NCBI GenBank assembly: GCA_032622095.1
Contig: CP136062.1
Coordinates: forward strand, 142,308,351 to 142,372,350
Length of the DNA stretch: 64,000 bases
Direction of reading: 5' to 3'
DNA from: Siphonodentalium dalli
Lineage: Eukaryota; Mollusca; Scaphopoda; Gadilida; Siphonodentaliidae
The notes under the pieces: model-generated
Databases searched by the model: none
Seen by the model: only the letters and a program-made list of their open reading frames with translations
What the model was told of the DNA's origin: nothing
In this document: positions 56,254-64,000 of the stretch, in pieces
How positions within the stretch are numbered: position 1 is the first letter of the stretch
Layout of the letters: each line of letters opens with the position of its first letter
Program-made: the position numbers and the translations under genes

Positions 56254-57900
56254 AAAACACTGAGCGGAACTATCTATCAGGTGTTTCATTTGTTGTTCTT
56301 TGTAAGTTATTTCCAAATTTTCAATTATTCATATATTAGAATGCCACCATGCCACATACAGATCACAATTATTAAGTACCTCCAAAAAGACAACACAGTG
56401 CGTAATTTAGAACGCTCTTTATTGTCTACCGCTTTTGGGAGGAGGAAGCATGGACGCTCTTTATATTTAAATGTCACAATACCACATACAAAATCACCCA
56501 TGACATATCGAAATAGAGCACGTTCATAATTGAGAACGCTCGTTATTGTCTATACGGCGACGACAACATGGACACTCTTTATTAGAGGCAATCATTGGAT
56601 TTTTTCTAGGCTAACAATTAAAACAAAATCCTCTCTAGAAAGTCAATATCTGCCATCAAAACGTAAAATAAAACGAAAAAAAATGAACAAACACAAACTG
56701 AAAAACAATGCCTGGCTAGCCTTCAATTAAAAAAAAAATGTTGTTATGCCAAACTGCATGCCTAATTAATAATTATTGTAGTTTTGACAGTCTGTTGTGT
56801 TTGCGAGTGAAATATTTTGTTTACGCACTTATCGATCTTGACTGGAAGGATTTTAACAAGCGGTTCACAGTCGTGCACTTCTCCACACAAAATGTATCGT
56901 GTGAAGAAACAGACAGGAACATTATTATGACGAATATAAGCCATCATGATACATGTACTAGTATAATAACCACCACCTTTTTAATCACACCCCATTTGTG
57001 TTTAATTGTACTCCTATAGCGCACAACGGGATGACACTAGTGTGTAAACTAGCTTCCGAAATTGGTACCATACAATGAAGAAGAAGCTATATGGCCCAAC
57101 TTGTATTCTTTCAGAAACAGTTCATTTAGTTTCGCACGAAATTCGGCTCGCTCATTGCATTTCTGCATAAATTAATCTCATTTCACACAACTTTTATCGC
57201 CTCAAAGTGCATTTTAGCCATCATTATTCGTTATATAATCTAACATTCTAGCAAATCCAGTTCATAATTCAGCACATTCAAACAGTTTTATTCAGTGATC
57301 GCTATTTATTGTATAGGCCTAGGTAATTAACCGGCGACTGCAATATTTTATACGTAATTTATCAACTCGTTACGTGATTGGCGGAATTATTTCAAGCTCA
57401 ACCCACCGCTGTCACTGGTAAGCCAATACGGTAAACTTACTGCAGTGATGCAGATGATCAGTCATGTGACTGCGTTGTGGTCATGTGATCGCACTCACGT
57501 GACTTACACTTCGGATACTTCCGCGATTTTTTAAATATCATAATAAAAATACTATCTGCTCGATTTTGAATTTTCTTGGCGAAATGGGTCTGTTAGACAT
57601 ATATAATTAGTATTATGACGACAAATGTTTCTTTTTTTTGGACAAACTAATTCCTTTAACAGCACACTATATCAATTTATTTTGTAAAATATCACATTAC
57701 CAGTGACATTTTTCTGTAAAATACGTCAATATATCAACCTGATATTATGTCAGACAGTTACAAAGCTGAGCCTGACAACATACATGTATAAAAATTCAAA
57801 TTTGGCATCTGACAATTGTCCGTGTCAGACCACTTATTTTGAGCCTTGCCTGGGAAGGACTCCGGGTGTGGGAAATAATAAACCAATAAATGAGAAACAT
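56254..57900. other. No gene recognised; cluster of GCTCTTTAT words
   Basis: Positions 56400-56585 repeat 'GAACGCTCTTTATTGTCTA' and 'CATGGACGCTCTTTAT' in tandem-like fashion, related to 51.4-52.0 kb. The rest shows no recognisable coding exon. Confidence 0.4.
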
Positions 57901-57905
57901 GCAAT

Positions 57906-58014
57906 TACAGTAATGCCCTAAATATTAAACTCCTTAACCACAGCAGAATTATGGGTAATTTTTCAGGATTTAGTCGGATATATGGCTTGTTGCCATTCAT
58001 CGGAAAGTTCTCAC
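57906..58014 (+). mobile_element. Half copy of TA MITE (family T)
   Basis: The left arm only, from TA-CAGTAATGCCC to 'CATCGGAAAGTTCTCAC'. The breakpoint is close to the palindrome centre, as at 48707-48809. Confidence 0.75.
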
Positions 58015-59019
58015 TTAACATAATTGTTAACATCTATTGATGCTCAGTTGCCTCATTTATGTGATACAATAGATAAGTAATTTCTATAGAGTTTCACATT
58101 CTTGTGAGCTCAAAAGAGATGTCCTAATTCTTCGTTCTATAGGCCTAGCTTTAAAATATAATTGCCAGATTTTCATCCCTGCTCACCCAATGTTTAAGGC
58201 AATCTCAAAATGCTTTATTTTTGTTATCCTATAGGCCTGTAGTTTTAGAAAGAGACTATCCGGAACTATATATCTTCTACATGTGGCCCATACATGTATG
58301 GGCCTGAGATTTAATAAGACAATTTCACTTTTTCCCTGAAAAAAAAAGTGAAAATAGGCCATGCCGATTTTTCAGAAATCACAATGGCAGAGATGATCGG
58401 CATAGCAATGCATGCATGGCATATGCAAAACGATTCGTTATTAAATTATGTCCATTATATCAAGAAAACAGCTTGTTGTATTTGTTTTTTGGACACAATA
58501 TAGTGTTTTTTGGTGAATAGGGGTGGGGCTATACATGTAAAAACAAAGCTCACTGGCAGGGCTAGTACAGTTGAAATATAGAATGAGTCCCTAAATAGTA
58601 AAAATAATATTTGAAAGCATAGCCTATTTATAAGCGCTATGTGGCGAATATGTTGTGCACATGCATATTAATGAACTGAAGAATGTTAATGCACATGAGT
58701 TACACATGTGCAAAATACAGGACACAGAGACTACATGAATGCATGCGTGGCAATAAACTGTGCCGCTTTTGTATATTACGTTCGTACATATGGTTTGAAC
58801 ATGCTCTCATAAAAAACAAAAAACACTGTGTACCATACCAATGGCACATTTTTTGTAGATATAGGTCAATTGAATGACTATTACATTTCCCATATCTCTC
58901 ATCAGTGAAGGGGAGGGGTATGTATTTCACAATTCAAAGATGGACATCCTACTGTATTAGCGTGGGACCTAAATTAAAATGACCACAAACATCAATATTA
59001 TAATAATCATAAGTGATGA

Positions 59020-59670
59020 GAAAACATCAATGCTTCCACCTTCACGGAAATCTCAGATCTTCACAACTGGAAACTTGAAAGATATAATGTCACTAATTTG
59101 CATTTATAAACTAAAGTTATCATTCGGAACCAAGATAATCAGCAAATTCTCAGTCATATTCAAACTTTACTTATATTTTCATGTCAGTAATTCATTTACC
59201 AAATTTGAAAACAATCAGATGACTGAAACTAAAGTTAACATCCGGAAACCAAAATAATTGGCAAAATCTAAGTGGAAAAGGGCCATAACTCTGGTAAAAA
59301 AGGGTGGACCAAACCCACATTCAAATTTGACCTGTATTTTCATGTGAGCAAACCATCTACCAAATTTGAAAACAATAAATAACTATATAACGAATGTTAT
59401 CATCTAGAATCCAAAAAAATAATTGGCAAATTCTAAGGCTGCAAGGACCATAACTCAGGTAAAAATGGGCAGACCTCACCCATATTTGAACTTGACCTGT
59501 GCCCATAACCAATAAGCTGACATACCAAATATTCAATATTGTTTAATATTATTAATTATTACCGAAGATATCATTTGGAAACCATCTGGGATGGATGCAC
59601 GGATGGATGCATGGATGGACACATGCACTGATGGTCACTGCAATGTTTTTGGGGGGGGGGGGGGGGGGTG
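59020..59670 (+). repeat. Interspersed repeat, three partial units ending in poly-G
   Basis: 'CATAACTCTGGTAAAAAAGGG' / 'CATAACTCAGGTAAAAATGGG', 'TTTGACCTGTATTTTCATG' and 'CAAATTTGAAAACAAT' recur at spacing of about 175 bp (59140, 59285, 59450). They are followed by GATGGATGCACGGATGG words and a poly-G run at 59650-59668. The ORF at 58979-59257 belongs to this repeat. Confidence 0.65.
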
Positions 59671-59689
59671 CAATAACTGGACAAAATAT

Positions 59690-60800
59690 CTAAACTGAAG
59701 ACAATGGAAAACTTTAAAGGGATATAACTTATAAGTAGATATTAGTTGACATGTTGAGCAGGACATAGTATTTCTAACAATCATCATGAAAATCAGAAAA
59801 CCTGAATGCTAACATTGTGATCTAGAACACTCATTTATTAATGTTATAAGATTGACGGTAAAGTCTTTTTCTTCAATCGCGTATATACGTCTATGGGCCT
59901 ATATTTTTGTTATGCGTAAAGTACTAAAGTATTTAGTGTGAAATCTATTATTGAATATATTGCACAAGGTTCTCAGTGATTTTCATAGTTACAATGGTGA
60001 GAAACACACTATACCGGTATAAAAGTGGCCAGGGTATATTTTGTACTTTGTTATGCCATATAAATACATGTATCTCACGTGCATAACCAAAAACTCAGTG
60101 ATGAAAGTATGAAACCAATCAACGATAAGTCTGTACTTTACTATTGTCTACAACTGTATGCTCATTGGAGTAAGGTGTGAAGTTTGTCTTCTAAATCTTT
60201 AAATTAATAAGATAGAGGCCTAATCACGTTTTATTTTCGCCCAATAAAAGTTTGTCTTTTCCTGATGTGCTTTGTGTATAATTGCGACTATATATGTGCA
60301 CACTAGGTCTATAACTAGAGATGAATATTATACGCCATAAGTAGGAATATCCTGTTATATACCGGTACTGTGTTTCACTGATGATGAGTGTTGGTCTCAA
60401 TGTCTGGATCAGTTTGTAAGACTTGTATGACATGGTGTGAGAGGTCACCGATGTTGTGGTTTCCTTCATTTCGTGTGGCCTTATATAAAGGTGATTTGCC
60501 TTGGGGGAGGTGGGGATATTGACCTTCACGTGTGGAAGTTGTTCATGTCTGGGCGGGAACAGCTAGTCATTGTTTTTTGACATTTCGAAACTCCGTATTT
60601 GTGTTAGGTTCACCTCTGTCGGATTGTTCGACAACTGTTTCTAATGTGAGCCATACATCCTGGGAGGATGATGTAGGTGTAATTTGTGTAGTCATATACT
60701 AAGTGGTATATAGGGGTAGTTAATTACAAGATTATAGTTTAGCAAGGAAGCCTAACTGTCTTGGTAAAGCGTAGGTCAGTATGAATTCTCACAAGTTGCT
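59690..60800. other. No gene recognised
   Basis: A minus-strand open stretch at 60224-60529 (101 codons) has no recognised domain, no clear splice sites and no repeat signature, so I leave it unassigned. Confidence 0.35.
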
Positions 60801-60806
60801 TGTTTG

Positions 60807-61185
60807 TTAAAGACATATTATGTACTACTTGTTCGGATGCGTGAAACTGATAAGTTAGTATTCAGTTGCTACCCCAACTGGAGGAATGTAGCATTCCACT
60901 AACATCACCGAAAATCTCAAGCAAATCGACCATACCACTCCATAGAAAACATCGCCTGAACTACGCTCAATTGTAAATATTTACTACTCGAACTGGGACG
61001 CTTCTATCGGCGATAAACTAACGAAAACGATTTCGCCATCGGCAGTCGCTGCATTTAATTAACATATAAGAATGACGGTGTGTTTTGTCAATTTAGATAC
61101 AATATTTGTAAAAATAACTACTTTGAACAAGATTATTCTCCATTTCTATTTGATCACTCTACCGGAGTGTTTCACATCACTTTAA
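60807..61185. mobile_element. TTAA-bounded repeat (family K), uninterrupted copy
   Basis: The copy is 379 bp, starting TTAAAGACATATTATGTAC and ending GTTTCACATCACTTTAA. It is the empty-site equivalent of 24111-25241, which carries a hAT-like insertion. No coding content. Confidence 0.7.
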
Positions 61186-61904
61186 GTATGATAACTTAGG
61201 TAATTAGGTAGTGACCAATCATCTGAAGAGCTTAACCCAAGCAAAATCAGTTAGACTATATTTTAATAAAACAAGTATTGATACACCAAATACCTCTATT
61301 GTATAAATCGAAGACCTCTCTAAACTTTATGGAAGGACCAGTCCAAAGTATTAGATTTAGAGAGGTTTTTCTGTAATAACGCGAACATCAATGCACTTAG
61401 AGCCTCAAGAGAAAAGATAAAGCCATCAATTATAAAATTATCTGTGTTTCTGCTAACCATACCTAGGGTACCTGCCCCTGAGCCCCCTACCCATTTTATC
61501 CCGACCTGCTAATAGTGACATTTCACCACCAATTTTTCTCATGACTCACATCAAAATTATCTGCATAGTTACTTAAAAAAGAAGACACAATGTTTGTCCA
61601 ATTCGGGAGTCTAATACATGTAAGTAATGTGCAAAACTACAGTAAATTCGCAAACAGGTATGTGTATTACCGGTAGGAGTGACAGAAATGGGCAACTCTG
61701 TTTTATGATTTTATCCCATTGATAGGTGATGCTAGGTGTATTAGCAATGAGGGTATGGACAATTTATCTGATAGTAAAAGCAGCGATATCTGAGATTTGG
61801 AACCCTGTATTATATATTTCTGTCATGTACAGTGGGCAATAATTGATGACTGATTAAGCTATTTACACATACCCCCACAGTGCCAAATTGAAACATTCGT
61901 AGGA

Positions 61905-62420
61905 CCGAACAGAATTTTAAATAAACAAAAGATAAATAACTCTAAAAGGGAAAATGGGAAAATCACCAACACTTCATTGAAGAGCCTAGTAAAGGTAAAT
62001 ATCCATACCAAATTTCATCGAAATAACACATGCATGGCTGTCATACTCTCGCAGATGGACAACATACTATTAGTTCCAGGAAAGCAAAGAAGGATAACTA
62101 TAGAATGGAAAATGCAGTCAATGGGCACTCTTTTGAAAGCACTCCAATTGGTGAACATATCCATACCAAATTTCATTCACATCAGATGAACCATGGCAGT
62201 GATATCTGCACAGATGAACAAAAAATATTCAAGATTTCCAGTAAACAAAGAAAGATAACTTGAGAATGGAAAATGCAAACAATTTCACTTTTAAAAGGAG
62301 TCATGATGGTGAACCTCCAAACCAAATACAATTCAACAGCAGATAAAAGAAAGTGGTATTTGAAGTAGAATTGGAATGTTGATGACAGTTGTGATCTCAA
62401 ATAAATGCTCAATTCTACTC
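61905..62420 (+). repeat. Interspersed repeat, three partial units
   Basis: Blocks of 'GAATGGAAAATGCA', 'CATACCAAATTTCAT' and 'GGAAAGCAAAGAAGGATAAC' / 'GTAAACAAAGAAAGATAAC' recur about every 165 bp. The 5' phrase 'AACTCTAAAAGGGAAAATGGGAAAA' is shared with 25856. Confidence 0.6.
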
Positions 62421-62896
62421 TAATATGTTGACGATGAAAATGGTAAGCAGGGTTAACGCCACCCACAATAAAAGTGATAACACTTGCAGTGACAAAAAAA
62501 ATGACAAATAATGACATATAATATCTTACAGTGTTCAAATAGAAATTTAGTAGAGGTGCAGTTTTGTGTGAAACTTTTCTCATAATGTGAGATTTGAGCT
62601 CTATTGCTATCGATAACAATATGGCTGAATATCTGGACTACTTGGTTGAATGAATAAATAATAGAACTACTCTGAAATATGTTTCTCTTGTTTTGAAATT
62701 CGCCAGCATAGAAAAAATGCACACCGAGAACGGGTATATAACTACCGAGAACTGGATTTGAGACCAAACCGCGTTCAAGTGATTACAGTGTGTGAAATTA
62801 CAAGTATCGTCATCAACGCATACATATTATTTTGACTGTATCAATACTGGAAACAATGATCCACAAATTAATCTGTCACCATTCACATTCAGCTGA

Positions 62897-63295
62897 TTAA
62901 CCCTTTACCCAACAAACCGGCCAAAACCGGCCAAATAAAGCTTAAACAGCCTAAAATATCTTCGGTCTGTCTCAATAAAACCATACAAATATGGATATCA
63001 TTGGAACCGGCTCCTTGACCACATTGTGATCGTTACAGGTATGCCCTGTGCCAATGCATTCTCTTATATATGCGAGTCGACCATAGGTCGCCTCGCATAT
63101 ATAAGAGAATGCATTGGCCTAAAAACAATCTTTTTTTAACACTTTTTACCATTTTTCTTACACTCTTTAACAATTTTATAATTTTTAATGTGTTAGGCCA
63201 ATGCATTCTCTTATATATGCGAGGCGACCTATGGTCGACTCGCATATATAAGAGAATGCATTGGCACAGGGCCGTTCTGTTGGGTAAAGGGTTAA
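62897..63295. mobile_element. TTAA MITE (family B) with two internal hairpins, complete
   Basis: TTAA-CCCTTTACCCAACAAACC on the left and GTTGGGTAAAGGG-TTAA on the right. The two hairpins each read GCATTCTCTTATATATGCG, then TCGACCATAGGTCG-type loops, then the complement. Better preserved than 40044-40399. The mirrored short ORFs on both strands (RVDHRSPRIYKRMHW) are translations of the palindrome. Confidence 0.85.
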
Positions 63296-64000
63296 CCTAT
63301 TGTCTTATACTTGCCAGTCCTAAAACATTGATATCATAAATATGTGATATACTATGCAATGAATAATATACATTGTTACAATGATTGCATGCATGACCTC
63401 CATAACTCAAACAGACAATGGGGATTACACTGTAAACACAATTTTATAATTACTCTTGCTGTTTCATGCAAGTGACCTAGTCAATCTTGAGAGACAAACA
63501 ACCCCATTACAAACAAAATACTTATATAGCGCGCTGAGCTCGGGTCGTGTATAGGTAACAGGCGGGCGAGCGTACTTGTGACGTCACACATAATTTACAG
63601 TATACCGTGTATGTGAAATTATTAGTGAGACAACATTTTCGTGAAAAAATCATGTGACTTCCGGCAGTGGTTTCACAAAATCGCGGAATCAGCAATGAAA
63701 CGAATTTGCCTCGGATATGTGGCAATGGACAACTGAAGTACTAGTATTTATTTATAAAAAGTAAGTTATGAATATGTCCTGCATAGGTTCATGTTAGATC
63801 AGTTTCACGTGTTAGCTAAATGAAGTCAGTTACGGTGTCATGATGTCAAAGCGTCATTTATCTCTGCGGGCCAGAATCCAGGCATGACTGAACGGACAAC
63901 TGATTTCACCTCACTATAGACGAGACATCTATTGATTGATTTATTAATTGAGAGTTTAACATCATTTTAGCCGCTATATGCCATATATCACGACCATATT
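63296..64000. other. No gene recognised
   Basis: Ordinary sequence with a slightly GC-richer patch at 63530-63600. No coding exon, RNA gene or complete repeat was seen up to the window end. Confidence 0.4.

Noticed and set aside
57441-57480. Candidate upstream ZDHHC exon (reverse complement reads CATCACTGC followed by AGTAAG)
   Set aside because: The phase does not match the next exon, and no KCPKC or RAHHC motif is upstream in frame.
60224-60540. Minus-strand open stretch including GKSPLYKATRNEG in a second frame, vaguely ankyrin-like
   Set aside because: Only one short ankyrin-like phrase, in a frame that closes quickly and with no convincing splice sites.
63033-63339. ORFs on both strands encoding RVDHRSPRIYKRMHW
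   Set aside because: The same peptide arises on both strands because the DNA is a palindromic MITE hairpin. Likewise at 40217-40399, 4378-4650 and 27229-27465.
1-64000. CRISPR arrays, bacterial operons, rRNA genes
   Set aside because: The repeats are irregular, palindromic MITEs or minisatellites without regular spacers. Introns and composition show eukaryotic nuclear DNA.

Overview
The window is AT-rich, repeat-dense animal nuclear DNA. It holds three spliced exons of a conserved animal gene with consensus splice sites, many short palindromic transposons, and degraded DIRS, Penelope-like and LINE retroelements. It also has long families of a degenerate 'CCATAACTC...ACGGACGGACGG' interspersed repeat. 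Together these suggest a marine lophotrochozoan, most likely a bivalve or other mollusc. The species is inferred, not shown. I found no bacterial operons, rRNA genes, CRISPR arrays or convincing tRNA genes.

Host gene. Three minus-strand exons (40504-40600, 23846-23927, 22128-22258) join in frame. They encode the DHHC catalytic core, third and fourth transmembrane segments and start of the cytosolic tail of a ZDHHC3/ZDHHC7-type Golgi palmitoyltransferase. The N-terminal exons (expected at higher coordinates) and the last exon (expected at lower coordinates) were not found. At least 22-40.6 kb is therefore transcribed gene territory, with one intron of about 16.6 kb.

Main mobile element. Inside that large intron lies an apparently complete DNA transposon at 27452-33419. 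It has a 3-bp CTG target duplication, imperfect terminal inverted repeats of about 135 bp and one uninterrupted 1444-codon ORF (28459-32793). The protein combines two N-terminal Cys/His zinc-binding motifs, a central transposase-like core, a PIN/XPG-FEN1-like nuclease domain and a C-terminal tesmin/TSO1-type CXC cysteine cluster. This fits the Academ superfamily (XPG-bearing type). It is the best candidate in the window for an intact, little-studied system.

Layout. 0-9.6 kb: MITEs, nested palindromes, a 1.35-kb TIR element and a tRNA-like SINE head. 10.3-14.9 kb: a decayed DIRS-type tyrosine-recombinase retrotransposon split by a 0.53-kb MITE. 15.5-20.1 kb: tandem duplications, then a 3.4-kb TIR element filled with an inverted minisatellite. 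21-41 kb: the ZDHHC-like exons, several TTAA-flanked MITE families, a hAT-like insertion nested in a MITE, the Academ-like element and a 132-bp tandem repeat rich in AGGTCA. 42-64 kb: a two-exon BED-finger fragment, a Penelope-like remnant with a possible hammerhead motif, a LINE tail, a degenerate array at 51.4-53.1 kb, a 1.4-kb TIR element and further MITEs. Most remaining sequence is intronic or intergenic and shows nothing I can identify.
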